Origin: an uncultured Lachnospiraceae bacterium
GTDB taxonomy: Bacteria; Bacillota; Clostridia; Lachnospirales; Lachnospiraceae
DNA length: 42,957 nucleotides
NCBI GenBank assembly: GCA_945609985.1
Contig: CALYZQ010000010.1
Location: 1-42,957, forward strand
Reading direction: 5' to 3'
Each line of letters opens with the position of its first letter. Position 1 is the stretch's first letter. Of the stretch, positions 24,327 to 32,602 are shown in pieces. Under the pieces are notes generated by a model that saw only the letters and a list, made by a program, of their open reading frames with translations, was not told the origin of the DNA and ran no database searches. A program made the position numbers and the translations under genes.

Positions 24327-25584
24327 CCAAAATCTCTGCCTTTTTGCGCAAAATATCGTAACATTCGGGTGTTTTGGACAATTCCACCCAAATCACCTGC
24401 TTGGAATGGGGGCAGCTCTCCATGGGAGTAAACTCCGCATCATACATAGCAAGCACCTCTACCTCGATATTTCTTCCGTCCGGCTTCATGATTTCAATCT
24501 GCTCTCCAACGGAGAATTTATTGCGCTGTTCAAACCGGGTAAGACAGCCTCCATCCTTCTCACCCACGGTATCCACAATCCCCAAATATATATACTCATT
24601 CACATACGTATTATTGTCATATATCTGAGTATTTTCATCCGGCTTACCAAAATAGAAGCCCGTGGTAAATTGTCTGTAGGTACACTTGGAAATCTCAGCG
24701 CGGTACCAATCCATATTTGCACGATACATTTCCTCAGACTCAAAATAATCGTCAATTGCCTTTCTATAGGTACGGGCAACCGTCGCCACATAAAGCGCCG
24801 TCTTCATGCGCCCCTCTATCTTTAAGCTGTCAATCCCTGCCGACACAATTTCAGGAATGTACTCTATCATGCACAAATCCTTGGAATTAAAGATATAGGT
24901 TCCTCGTTCATTCTCATACACGGGCAGATACTCTCCCGGGCGCTTCTCCTCCACAACCGCATACTTCCAGCGACACGGGTGGGTACACGCACCCTGATTG
25001 GCATCCCTGCCGGTAAAATACGCGCTGAGCAGACATCTTCCCGAATAAGAAATGCACATAGCTCCGTGAATAAAACTCTCAATCTCCATCTCCTCCGGGA
25101 TATGGTCGCGAATGGTACGGATTTCCGCAAGGGAAAGCTCTCTGGCAGATACTACGCGCTTTGCTCCCATTTTCCACCAGAACAGATAGGTCTGATAGTT
25201 GGTATTGTTTGCCTGGGTGGAAATGTGAATTTCAACTTCCGGCCAGACCTCCTTCGCCACGGTAAACATACCGGGATCTGAAATAATCAGAGCATCCGGA
25301 GACTCCGGCTGCATGTCTCGAAGCTCTGTAAAATATGCTGCGGCACCCTCTAAGTCTTCGTTATGTGCCAGAATATTGGCGGTCACATACACCTTCACTC
25401 CGTGGGCATGAGCAAAGGCTATTCCCTCTGCCATCTCTTCCATGGAAAAGTTCTTGGCTTTGGCACGAAGCCCGAACGCCTCTCCACCGATATATACTGC
25501 ATCTGCTCCGAAAACAACTGCAGTTTTTAACACTTCAAGACTGCTTGCCGGAATCAAAAGCTCCGGCTTTCTTCTCTGTGTCAT
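24313..25584 (-). CDS. trhP: U32 family protein, tRNA wobble-uridine hydroxylation (TrhP type)
   Basis: A 423-residue member of peptidase family U32. The signature ESFIHGAMCISYSGRCLLS is followed by further cysteines (GACTHPCRW) and FNSKDLCMIEYIPEI. Members of this type (YegQ/TrhP, YrrN/YrrO in Bacillus) are required for prephenate-dependent 5-hydroxylation of uridine 34 in tRNA; the conserved cysteines probably hold an Fe-S cluster. The next gene upstream is trmR, which methylates that product, strongly supporting the role. The start at 25584 follows GGAGG; the track adds seven codons. Confidence 0.88.
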   Translation of the reverse strand: MTQRRKPELLIPASSLEVLKTAVVFGADAVYIGGEAFGLRAKAKNFSMEEMAEGIAFAHAHGVKVYVTANILAHNEDLEGAAAYFTELRDMQPESPDALIISDPGMFTVAKEVWPEVEIHISTQANNTNYQTYLFWWKMGAKRVVSARELSLAEIRTIRDHIPEEMEIESFIHGAMCISYSGRCLLSAYFTGRDANQGACTHPCRWKYAVVEEKRPGEYLPVYENERGTYIFNSKDLCMIEYIPEIVSAGIDSLKIEGRMKTALYVATVARTYRKAIDDYFESEEMYRANMDWYRAEISKCTYRQFTTGFYFGKPDENTQIYDNNTYVNEYIYLGIVDTVGEKDGGCLTRFEQRNKFSVGEQIEIMKPDGRNIEVEVLAMYDAEFTPMESCPHSKQVIWVELSKTPECYDILRKKAEILVDQS

Positions 25585-25629
25585 GTTTGTATTCCTCCGT
25601 TTCAAAACGTAAGTATCCCATCACATCAA

Positions 25630-26271
25630 TCAAAGCTTGGTACTTAAGGTAACTCCGTCACCCACCGGCAAAATAACCGTCTCCAATCCCAGATTATGCT
25701 TTAACTCATACAGATATTCCCGCATTCTGGCATGTATGGTACGGTTTCGTCTGGTAACCGCAAACCGGGACTCAATAATATCTCCGTCCTGCAGCACATT
25801 ATCTGAGATAAGCAGACCACCATGAGGCAACAATCTCATAATATCCGGCAGGAAATTGATATACTGTCCTTTTGCGGCATCCATAAAAATAATGTCATAG
25901 GTACCCTCCAAGGACTTTAATACCTCCGTCGCATCTCCCTCTATCAGCGTAATATCCGCTTCCTTCCCGGCACGTCTGAAATTCTCCCTTGCAACCGGTA
26001 TGCGCTTTTCATACTTTTCTATGGTGGTGATATGGCAACCCTTAGGCGCATACTCACTCATGAGCAAAGCAGAAAAGCCGATAGCAGTCCCGACCTCCAG
26101 GATTTTCTTCGGCTTTGCATATGCCAGGATAAATTTTAGCAGGCTCTGCATGGATTTGCGGATTATGGGCACCTGTGTCTCCAAGGCAAACTTTTCAATT
26201 TCATCCAAAAAAGGGGTGTTGCCCTTATCGAGAGAATCGATAAAGGCAGCCATTCTTTCATCTACTATCAT
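25630..26271 (-). CDS. trmR: tRNA 5-hydroxyuridine methyltransferase (TrmR-type O-methyltransferase)
   Basis: A 213-residue class I SAM methyltransferase of the COMT-like family. The SAM motif ILEVGTAIGFSALLMSEYAP is clear, followed by the acidic ribose-binding segment and IIFMDAAKGQY with metal-site aspartates, and LLISDNVLQDG. In Bacillus the homologue YrrM (TrmR) converts ho5U34 to mo5U34 in tRNA and neighbours mltG and the U32 genes, exactly as here. The start is the ATG at 26271 after GGAG; the track GTG overlaps that site. Confidence 0.85.
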   Translation of the reverse strand: MIVDERMAAFIDSLDKGNTPFLDEIEKFALETQVPIIRKSMQSLLKFILAYAKPKKILEVGTAIGFSALLMSEYAPKGCHITTIEKYEKRIPVARENFRRAGKEADITLIEGDATEVLKSLEGTYDIIFMDAAKGQYINFLPDIMRLLPHGGLLISDNVLQDGDIIESRFAVTRRNRTIHARMREYLYELKHNLGLETVILPVGDGVTLSTKL

Positions 26272-26288
26272 TTGCACTCCGTCTTCTG

Positions 26289-26672
26289 TTATTCTTCCTC
26301 ATCCTCCGCGGAATCGGAAGCCATAACCTCCATCATCTCTTCTACCGTCATCGCCGTGGTCAGTTCAAATGTTCCGGGTTTTACATCCTTTTTAAACTCG
26401 GACAGATGATACTGCAATACAAATAATTTGTCATCGCGGATTAATCCCTTAGACAAAAGCAATGTTCCGATTTCCTTGGGCGACATCTTTTCTGTCACAG
26501 TCACGGTTACTGTTCTTCCCTCGCCCGTAGACATGGGCGCCTCTTCAAAGATACGGTAGCCGTATTCATAGCAGGTCATGGCACCTCGGTAAATCACCAA
26601 AACAACTGCCACCGCTACAACCACTTTTAATATGGTACTGACTACCGCCAGTATCAACTTACTTGTCTTCAT
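26289..26672 (-). CDS. Short MltG/YceG-like membrane protein lacking the catalytic domain
   Basis: A 127-residue protein with one transmembrane helix (about 8-30), then a LysM-like subdomain (VTVTEKMSPKEIGTLLLSKGLIRDDKLFVLQYHLSEFKKDVKPGTFELTTAMTVEEMMEVM). This corresponds to the N-terminal part of the endolytic transglycosylase MltG. The catalytic domain with its conserved Glu is absent: full MltG is about 330-380 residues, while this ends in an acidic SAEDEEE. The clean stop and its place in the mltG-trmR-trhP order suggest a stable short form, not a recent break. It may bind glycan or regulate another hydrolase. Confidence 0.75.
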   Translation of the reverse strand: MKTSKLILAVVSTILKVVVAVAVVLVIYRGAMTCYEYGYRIFEEAPMSTGEGRTVTVTVTEKMSPKEIGTLLLSKGLIRDDKLFVLQYHLSEFKKDVKPGTFELTTAMTVEEMMEVMASDSAEDEEE

Positions 26673-26690
26673 TGGCTTCACTTCCCTTAT

Positions 26691-27011
26691 TTACTCAAAA
26701 TGTAATGCTCCTGTAATTCTGGTTTCCACATCCTGCATCATTCTGCAAAACGAAAGCTCTGCTGCAAGAAATGCTTCCACCTGCGGATTCTCCCTAAACT
26801 CCTGAAATTCTCTCTCAAACTCCTCCAACTTGTCAAAGGCATAGCCTTCACTGTGCTGCAAAATGAAATTCCGCTTTCTGTACTCATCGAGCTGCGCCTT
26901 AAGTTCCGGCATCTGCTTCACCTTCGAAAGCTCATCTTTATAAGTCAGGTATTCTTCTGAGTTTAGAATCGCATCTATCAAATGCTCTACTGCATGATCC
27001 ATATTGCTCAT
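26691..27011 (-). CDS. YlbF/YmcA family protein
   Basis: A 106-residue helical protein of the YlbF/YmcA family (LIDAILNSEEYLTYKDELSKVKQMPELKAQLDEYRKRNF). In Bacillus, family members form the Y-complex with YaaT and modulate RNase Y-dependent mRNA maturation. Here it sits 37 nt downstream of RNase J, fitting an RNA-decay theme; partners are not in the window. The track uses GTG at 27029 without a ribosome binding site. I prefer the ATG at 27011, with GGAG 12 nt upstream, which is rather long spacing. Confidence 0.78.
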   Translation of the reverse strand: MSNMDHAVEHLIDAILNSEEYLTYKDELSKVKQMPELKAQLDEYRKRNFILQHSEGYAFDKLEEFEREFQEFRENPQVEAFLAAELSFCRMMQDVETRITGALHFE

Positions 27012-27048
27012 ATTGTATCTTTTCTCCACAAATAATTCAAGAGGTTGT

Positions 27049-28722
27049 TTATACTTCCATAATGATCGGAAGTATCATGGGACGTCGCTTAGTCTTTTTC
27101 CACACATAGTCACTGAGTACATCTTTGGTAATGGATTTCAACTTGCCCCAATCACTTACGCCCCTATCGAGGCAGTTCTGAATAGCTTCATCCACAATAC
27201 AACGCGCCTCTTCTATCAGTTCATCAGATTCCTTCACATACACAAAGCCCCTGGACACAATATCAGGTCCTGCCACCAGCTGGTTACTGTAGCGCTCAAG
27301 GCTCATTACCACAATCATAATACCGTCCTCAGCCAGATGCTGTCTGTCACGAAGAACCACATTGCCAACATCTCCCACACCGAGACCGTCCACCAGAATG
27401 GCACCGGTAGGCACCTTTCCTGTTACTGCTGCCTGCTCCATATCAAGCTCCAGCACATCTCCTGAGGAAAGGATAAAGATATCTTCTTTTTCAATACCGA
27501 GACTTTCCGCAATCTTAGCCTGCGCTTTTAAGTGCTTATACTCGCCGTGCACTGGAATTGCGTATTTGGGCTGAACCAGAGTATAAATCAGCTTAATCTC
27601 TTCCTGGCAGGCGTGTCCGGACACATGGGCATCCTGAAAAATAACGTCTGCGCCCTTGCGCAAAAGTTCGTTGATAATCTTCGTTACAGATTTCTCATTG
27701 CCCGGTATGGGGCTTGAAGAGAAAATAACCGTATCCTTGGGTCCGATAGTAATCTTGCGGTGCATGTTGTTTGCCATACGGCTAAGCGCCGCCATACTTT
27801 CGCCCTGGCTACCGGTAGTGATGATTACCTGCTGCTCATCGGGGTAATTCTTCATCTGTTCCAAATCTATCAACGTATTCTCAGGAATACTGATACACTC
27901 TAAGTTGCTTGCGGTCTCAATGATATTGACCATACTGCGGCCTTCCACAGCTACCTTTCTGCCAAACTTATAAGCGGTATTGATAATCTGCTGTACACGG
28001 TCCACGTTGGAGGCAAAGGTTGCCACAAAAATTCTGGTATTCTTGTGCTCCTCAAACAAGGTGTCAAAGGTCTTGCCCACAGTTCTCTCGGAAGGGGTAA
28101 ACCCGGGGCGCTCTGCGTTGGTAGAATCGCACATCAGTGCCAATACTCCCTTTTTACCGAGCTCTGCAAATCTCTGCAAATCAATGGCATCACCAAATAC
28201 GGGGGTGTAATCCACCTTAAAATCTCCGGTATGCACTACCACGCCTGCAGGAGAATAAATGGCAAGGGCTGCCGCATCAACGATACTGTGATTGGTCTTG
28301 ATATACTCAACACGGAAATCACCCAGATTGATGGACTGACCAAACTTAACAACCTTACGCTTTGTGCCCTTCATCAGATTATGCTCTTTTAGCTTATTTT
28401 CAATGATACCCATAGTAAGTCTTGTAGCATACACAGGCACATTAATATCCTTCAGTACATAAGGCAGGGCACCGATATGATCCTCGTGTCCGTGAGTAAT
28501 CATAAAACCCTTCACCCTGTCAATATTATCCTTCAGATAAGTAACATCAGGGATTACCAAATCAATTCCCAGCATATCATCTGCCGGAAACGACAATCCG
28601 CAATCCACCACAATAATACTGTCTTCATACTCGAAGGCAGTAATGTTCATACCGATTTGCTCCAAGCCTCCCAAGGGGATTATCTTTAACTTGGATGCAT
28701 TCATATTCTCTTTTTTCTTCAA
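27049..28722 (-). CDS. rnj: Ribonuclease J
   Basis: A 557-residue metallo-beta-lactamase ribonuclease with 5'-3' exonuclease and endonuclease activity, central to mRNA decay and rRNA maturation in Bacillota. Visible are the zinc motif HGHEDHIGALPYVL, the beta-CASP region with CDSTNAERPG and TTGSQGESMAAL, and the C-terminal domain. The track adds 45 codons. GGAGG followed after 8 nt by TTG at 28722 gives a protein of family length; the ATG at 28704 is the alternative. A leader of more than 100 nt with a strong inverted repeat precedes it. RNase J is known to be autoregulated in some species, but that is not shown here. Confidence 0.93.
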   Translation of the reverse strand: MKKKENMNASKLKIIPLGGLEQIGMNITAFEYEDSIIVVDCGLSFPADDMLGIDLVIPDVTYLKDNIDRVKGFMITHGHEDHIGALPYVLKDINVPVYATRLTMGIIENKLKEHNLMKGTKRKVVKFGQSINLGDFRVEYIKTNHSIVDAAALAIYSPAGVVVHTGDFKVDYTPVFGDAIDLQRFAELGKKGVLALMCDSTNAERPGFTPSERTVGKTFDTLFEEHKNTRIFVATFASNVDRVQQIINTAYKFGRKVAVEGRSMVNIIETASNLECISIPENTLIDLEQMKNYPDEQQVIITTGSQGESMAALSRMANNMHRKITIGPKDTVIFSSSPIPGNEKSVTKIINELLRKGADVIFQDAHVSGHACQEEIKLIYTLVQPKYAIPVHGEYKHLKAQAKIAESLGIEKEDIFILSSGDVLELDMEQAAVTGKVPTGAILVDGLGVGDVGNVVLRDRQHLAEDGIMIVVMSLERYSNQLVAGPDIVSRGFVYVKESDELIEEARCIVDEAIQNCLDRGVSDWGKLKSITKDVLSDYVWKKTKRRPMILPIIMEV

Positions 28723-28790
28723 ATATATTTCCTCCATTATTCCACATGGCTGACAGCCTTTTCTCATCAACAAATGTAATGGCACAATCC

Positions 28791-28831
28791 AGACAGGCCT
28801 ATTTGTTCTGTCGTAACCTGTACGCCTGTCT
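28791..28831 (-). promoter_or_regulatory. Inverted repeat in the rnj leader
   Basis: AGACAGGC and GCCTGTCT form a perfect 8-bp stem with a 25-nt loop, about 70 nt upstream of the rnj start. No T-run follows. The 234-nt gap between the DUF1292 stop and rnj otherwise holds only a weak -10-like TATACT. Confidence 0.45.
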
Positions 28832-28956
28832 CTGTGTATCACACGGACTTCCTGCACCCACGGCTTTTATATGTAATAAAAGTATACCCTGCCTTTTCTC
28901 ACATAAACCGTTTTGCAGACAAATCCGGTTAATAAGTAACGCTTACCGTCACCATA

Positions 28957-29220
28957 TTATTCAAAAGTGATATCCTCCAGCATATCGGCAAACACGCCTG
29001 ATACTGCCGCAAGCTCATCATCGTCAGATACGATGGTAAAGATGCTCTCCTCCTCACCATCCTTGGATAAATCTTTTAAGATAAGGGCTTCACCGTCGCC
29101 CTCCTCAAAATCTGTTACCAAAATATAATTGTAGCCGCCGATTCTGGTCTGCTCCAACACAAAAAATTCTACCGGTTCTTCTCCCTCCGGATTAAACGTA
29201 ATTTTCTCTAATTTACTCAT
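28957..29220 (-). CDS. DUF1292 family protein (YrzB type)
   Basis: An 87-residue acidic protein (NPEGEEPVEFFVLEQTRIGGYNYILVTDFEEGDGEALILKDLSKDGEEESIFTIV). It matches DUF1292/UPF0473, whose function is unknown and which is almost always third in ireB-ruvX-yrzB. It follows ruvX by 15 nt. Confidence 0.88.
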   Translation of the reverse strand: MSKLEKITFNPEGEEPVEFFVLEQTRIGGYNYILVTDFEEGDGEALILKDLSKDGEEESIFTIVSDDDELAAVSGVFADMLEDITFE

Positions 29221-29235
29221 AGCTTCTCCAATAAT

Positions 29236-29667
29236 CTACTTTGCCTGCATGCTCCTATAATCCAAATAGCCCTGCAAAATCAAGGCAGCAGCAATCTTGT
29301 CCACGTAATCCTTGCGGTTCTCCCTGCGTATTCCGGCCTCCATCATGGCTTTATCTGCAGCCACGGTGGTAAGGCGCTCATCCCACATCGTTACGGTAAG
29401 TCCCGTCCGTCTCTCAAGCTTCTCTTTAAACTCATTGGTCAGCTCAACACGGACACCCTCTGATGCATTCATATTCTTGGGCAGTCCCAAAACAATTTCT
29501 TCCACTTCGTACTCTGTTATCAGTTCTTCAATTCTGGCCAGCGTCTGGCGGAGTTTATTCTCCTCCTTGCGTCTGATAATCTCCAAACCCTGTGCCGTAA
29601 TCAGTAACGGGTCGCTCACTGCCACACCCACTGTCTTTGAACCAAAATCCAAGCCCATTATACGCAT
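29236..29667 (-). CDS. ruvX: RuvX/YqgF RNase H-fold nuclease
   Basis: A 143-residue RNase H-like enzyme called Holliday junction resolvase homologue RuvX; in E. coli YqgF also acts in 16S rRNA 5'-end maturation. The catalytic acidic residues are seen in [29 protein letters not shown] and TMWDERLTT. Length is standard. It starts 10 nt after the ireB stop. Confidence 0.93.
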   Translation of the reverse strand: MRIMGLDFGSKTVGVAVSDPLLITAQGLEIIRRKEENKLRQTLARIEELITEYEVEEIVLGLPKNMNASEGVRVELTNEFKEKLERRTGLTVTMWDERLTTVAADKAMMEAGIRRENRKDYVDKIAAALILQGYLDYRSMQAK

Positions 29668-29677
29668 GGAATTCCTC

Positions 29678-29941
29678 CTATTTCCACTTATTGTTGCGGA
29701 TATACTCCGTCAACAACTCCTCTACCAGTTCATCTCTCTCAACCTTCATAATCAGACTTCTGGCATTCTTATGGCTGGTGATATACGTCGGGTCACCACT
29801 CATAATATATCCCACAATCTGATTTACCGGATTGTACCCCTTCTCCGTCAGTGCTTCATACACAGTTGACAGTACAACCTTTACCCCTGTCTCGGGCTCT
29901 GACTGTACCTTGAAATATTGTGTATTTTCTAAGTTTTGCAT
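29678..29941 (-). CDS. ireB: IreB family regulatory phosphoprotein
   Basis: An 87-residue protein of UPF0297/DUF965. The conserved [28 protein letters not shown] is intact. In Enterococcus faecalis IreB is phosphorylated on N-terminal threonines by the PASTA kinase IreK and lowers cephalosporin resistance. A threonine (T7 in [12 protein letters not shown]) is available here. GGAGG before the ATG at 29941 removes seven codons from the track version. It is first in the ireB-ruvX-DUF1292 unit, behind a TTGAAT-17-TAAGAT promoter. Confidence 0.92.
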   Translation of the reverse strand: MQNLENTQYFKVQSEPETGVKVVLSTVYEALTEKGYNPVNQIVGYIMSGDPTYITSHKNARSLIMKVERDELVEELLTEYIRNNKWK

Positions 29942-29982
29942 ATAAATCCTCCATACCGCCAATACATTATCTGCTTCTTACT

Positions 29983-30011
29983 ATCTTACCTCATTTACCC
30001 ATAAAATTCAA
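29983..30011 (-). promoter_or_regulatory. ireB operon promoter
   Basis: On the minus strand TTGAAT and TAAGAT are 17 nt apart, ending about 42 nt before the ireB start. Confidence 0.5.
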
Positions 30012-30018
30012 TGCCTAA

Positions 30019-30798
30019 TTACAAAACACCAAGCCATGTAAGGGCATTGTAAATACCGTCCTTATCCACATCCGTGGTGACATAATCCGCAAGCTTAAGT
30101 ACAGCTTTCGAGGAATTGCCCATGGCGATTGCCGTGTTTGCTGCCCGAAGCATGGCAATATCATTGTTACTGTCACCGATAGCTACAGTATCCTCCATGG
30201 ATGCCCCCAGATATTCCGCCAGATACCGCATGCCGCTTGCCTTGGAAAAGCCCTTGGGAACAATCTCATAAAAGCCTCTCTCCCTGTCAATGTAGTCCAA
30301 GATATCCGCAAATTCCGCAAAGAATCCTCTTCTGTATTCATCCTCTCCCACATAGCAGTAGAACTTGTCAAACTTACCCGGCGCCTCCTCAAAGCTTCCG
30401 TAACCAAGAGAGCCAAACTGTGCCATATACTTCCTGAATTTCTCCGTATGCATGTCGGAAAGTGGTTTCTGAAAATTATTTTGTCCGCCTTCCAGTACCG
30501 CATCTATTCCATACTTCTCCAATCCTGCAATGATACGCTTAGCCTCCTGCACCGAAAAGGTCCGGTGCAGCAGTTCCTTTCCCCTGTAAATCACCGTGGT
30601 TCCGCACCCGCAAAGGCATCCGTCAAATTCCGCCCAATCAGAAAGATAATCCCCCACCATCTTGTAGGTTCTTCCCGTATTTATCATACAGATGTGACCG
30701 TTCTGCCTTGCTCTTGTAATGGCTTCTCTTGTACTTTCACTCATCTGAAAGCTTTTGTCAATCAAAGTTCCGTCTATATCAAAAAATATGATTTTCAT
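30019..30798 (-). CDS. HAD superfamily Cof-type phosphatase
   Basis: A 259-residue haloacid dehalogenase-like hydrolase with a C2 cap. Motif I is FFDIDGTLID, motif II INTGRT, and motif IV GDSNNDIAML. Such enzymes dephosphorylate sugar phosphates, flavin precursors or other small metabolites, so the substrate cannot be assigned. The start lies 20 nt inside mtaB, with GGAGG about 12 nt upstream, indicating coupling. Confidence 0.88.
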   Translation of the reverse strand: MKIIFFDIDGTLIDKSFQMSESTREAITRARQNGHICMINTGRTYKMVGDYLSDWAEFDGCLCGCGTTVIYRGKELLHRTFSVQEAKRIIAGLEKYGIDAVLEGGQNNFQKPLSDMHTEKFRKYMAQFGSLGYGSFEEAPGKFDKFYCYVGEDEYRRGFFAEFADILDYIDRERGFYEIVPKGFSKASGMRYLAEYLGASMEDTVAIGDSNNDIAMLRAANTAIAMGNSSKAVLKLADYVTTDVDKDGIYNALTWLGVL

Positions 30799-32191
30799 CC
30801 GTCATAATTTCCTCCGTCAAAAAGGCACCTATCTTAACCTTCACCAAAAGATTGGAGCATAGTCCCTCTCTCTCTTTTACTGCCACTCTCACATACGCAG
30901 GGGTGTGTCCCAGCCAATAGCGCTCTCCCGCAATCTCCTTTTGCTCCTCCAAAAGCACTTCTACAGTCTTTCCCAAATAGAAACTGCGAAAAGCCTTAGA
31001 TTGCTCTTTTTCAAGCGCAAGAAGCTCGTTGCTTCTCACACCCTTTACCGCCTCAGTCAGCTGCCCCGGCATCACAGCAGCCCGGGTTCCCGTGCGCTTA
31101 GAGTATTTGAAGATATGCATCTCATAAAAGTCCGTCTTTTCCAAAAAGGCTTTTGTCAGCGCAAACTCTTCCTCTGTTTCTCCCGGAAATCCCACAATCA
31201 CATCCGTGGTGATTGCCGGATGGTCAAAAGCTTCCCTTAGATAGGTTACGCTTTCATAGTACTCCTTGGTAGTATAATGGCGGTTCATCCGCTTTAGCAC
31301 CTCATCGCAGCCGCTCTGCAAGGACAGATGGAAGTGCGGGCAAATTTTGGGCAATGCAGCCAGTCTCTGCGCAGCTTCCCTTGTTACAATTCTGGGCTCC
31401 AAAGACCCCAGGCGGATACGCTCAAGTCCCGCAATATCATGGATTCTTTCCACCAAATCAATGAGCTTGCTCTCCCCGGAATAATCACGCCTTTCCGCGT
31501 TTCTGTGCACCTCCACACTTTTTCCCTGCTTCCATGCTTCCGTCTCAAAATCAATGCCATAGGAGCTGATATGGATACCTGTAAGTACAATCTCACGATA
31601 GCCTGCCGCAACCATACCCTCAATCTCACGGATAATATCCTCCGCCCTGCGGCTTCTCACCCTGCCTCTGGCAAGGGGAATGGCACAATAACTGCAAAAC
31701 TGGTTGCAGCCGTCCTGAATTTTTATATAGGCCCGTGTGTGCTCCGCTGTCTTTTGGAGAGTCATCTCCTCATACTCGTAGGTATTATCAATATCAAGAA
31801 TGGTGGTATCTCCCAGCGTCTTGTCCTGTGTCACTGCCGACTCGCGCTCATCCAGGAACGCCTCCAAAATCTCTACCAAATCCTTTTTGCGATTATTGCC
31901 AATAGCAAGGTCAATGCTCTCATCCTGCTTTACATTCTCCTTACCGGTCTGTACATAACAGCCCACTGCCACCACAACGGCGTCCGGATTCTTAAGCTTT
32001 GCACGGTGTAGCATCTGCCTGCTCTTTCTGTCAGCTATATTGGTTACGGTACAGGTGTTTACGATATAAATATCCGCAACCTCATCAAAGGGTACAATTT
32101 TGTACCCCTTTTCCACAAGCATTTGTTGCATAATATCCAATTCATAAGAATTCACTTTGCACCCCAAATTGTGCAATGCTGCATTTTTCAT
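30779..32191 (-). CDS. mtaB: tRNA (t6A37) methylthiotransferase MtaB
   Basis: A 470-residue radical-SAM enzyme adding a methylthio group to t6A at position 37 of ANN-decoding tRNAs. The N-terminal cluster cysteines are in NLGCKVN, VNTCTVT and AVGCYVQ. The radical-SAM triad is CNQFCSYC. A TRAM-like C-terminal domain follows. A charged insertion (about 225-250, TEAWKQGKSVEVHRNAERRDYSGESK region) after HISSYG is longer than usual. It is the first gene of a two-gene unit with the HAD phosphatase and is divergent from the HPr-like gene. Confidence 0.92.
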   Translation of the reverse strand: MKNAALHNLGCKVNSYELDIMQQMLVEKGYKIVPFDEVADIYIVNTCTVTNIADRKSRQMLHRAKLKNPDAVVVAVGCYVQTGKENVKQDESIDLAIGNNRKKDLVEILEAFLDERESAVTQDKTLGDTTILDIDNTYEYEEMTLQKTAEHTRAYIKIQDGCNQFCSYCAIPLARGRVRSRRAEDIIREIEGMVAAGYREIVLTGIHISSYGIDFETEAWKQGKSVEVHRNAERRDYSGESKLIDLVERIHDIAGLERIRLGSLEPRIVTREAAQRLAALPKICPHFHLSLQSGCDEVLKRMNRHYTTKEYYESVTYLREAFDHPAITTDVIVGFPGETEEEFALTKAFLEKTDFYEMHIFKYSKRTGTRAAVMPGQLTEAVKGVRSNELLALEKEQSKAFRSFYLGKTVEVLLEEQKEIAGERYWLGHTPAYVRVAVKEREGLCSNLLVKVKIGAFLTEEIMTDENHIF

Positions 32192-32234
32192 AGAAAACTT
32201 TCCTTTTTACGATATTTTTTGACTGTTTTTTCCC

Positions 32235-32263
32235 TTGACTTTTATCTGTTCACACATTAATAT
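32235..32263 (+). promoter_or_regulatory. Promoter of the HPr-like gene
   Basis: TTGACT, a 17-nt spacer and TAATAT end about 40 nt before the start. The 10-mer CACACATTAA occurs twice (32251-32260 and 32281-32290), once across the -10 and once at the ribosome binding site. Confidence 0.6.
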
Positions 32264-32302
32264 GAATTCAGAAGGTATGACACACATTAAGGAGGTAGTT
32301 AT

Positions 32303-32533
32303 ATGAAAACAGTACAGATTTCTTTAAACTCTATTGACAAAGTAAAAAACTTTGTTAACGACATCACCAAGTTTGATTATGATTTCGATCTCGTATCCGG
32401 AAGATACGTAATCGACGCAAAATCTATCATGGGTATCTTCAGTTTGGATTTATCCAAGCCTATCGACTTGAACATCCACGCAGAAGATGGCGCTGATGAT
32501 GTACTGAATGTTTTAAAGCCTTACACTGTATAA
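32303..32533 (+). CDS. HPr-like protein without the active-site histidine
   Basis: A 76-residue protein with the HPr fold pattern. The regulatory-serine block AKSIMGIFSLDLSKP (S41 here) is nearly identical to the Ser46 region of HPr. The phosphocarrier site, normally GIHARPA, reads SIDKVKNF, so there is no histidine to accept phosphate from enzyme I. This resembles Crh of Bacillus, which lacks His15 but is phosphorylated by HPr kinase on Ser46 and serves as a CcpA cofactor. A Crh-like regulatory role is inferred. It is a monocistronic unit with a strong ribosome binding site (AAGGAGG), promoter and terminator. Confidence 0.82.
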   Translation: MKTVQISLNSIDKVKNFVNDITKFDYDFDLVSGRYVIDAKSIMGIFSLDLSKPIDLNIHAEDGADDVLNVLKPYTV

Positions 32534-32562
32534 TCAGCAGGCTTTGGACAACCAAGTGACAA

Positions 32563-32601
32563 ATAGGATGCCTCAGGCAATAACCTGAGACATCCTTTTT
32601 A
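32563..32601 (+). terminator. Terminator after the HPr-like gene
   Basis: AGGATGCCTCAGG and CCTGAGACATCCT pair with one mismatch around a short loop and are followed by TTTTT. It lies between the converging HPr-like gene and thiI and may also slow leftward transcripts. Confidence 0.88.
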
Positions 32602-32602
32602 T

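Noticed and set aside
27362-28970. Several plus-strand ORFs opposite rnj
   Set aside because: They are antisense shadows of a clearly conserved gene and have no ribosome binding sites.
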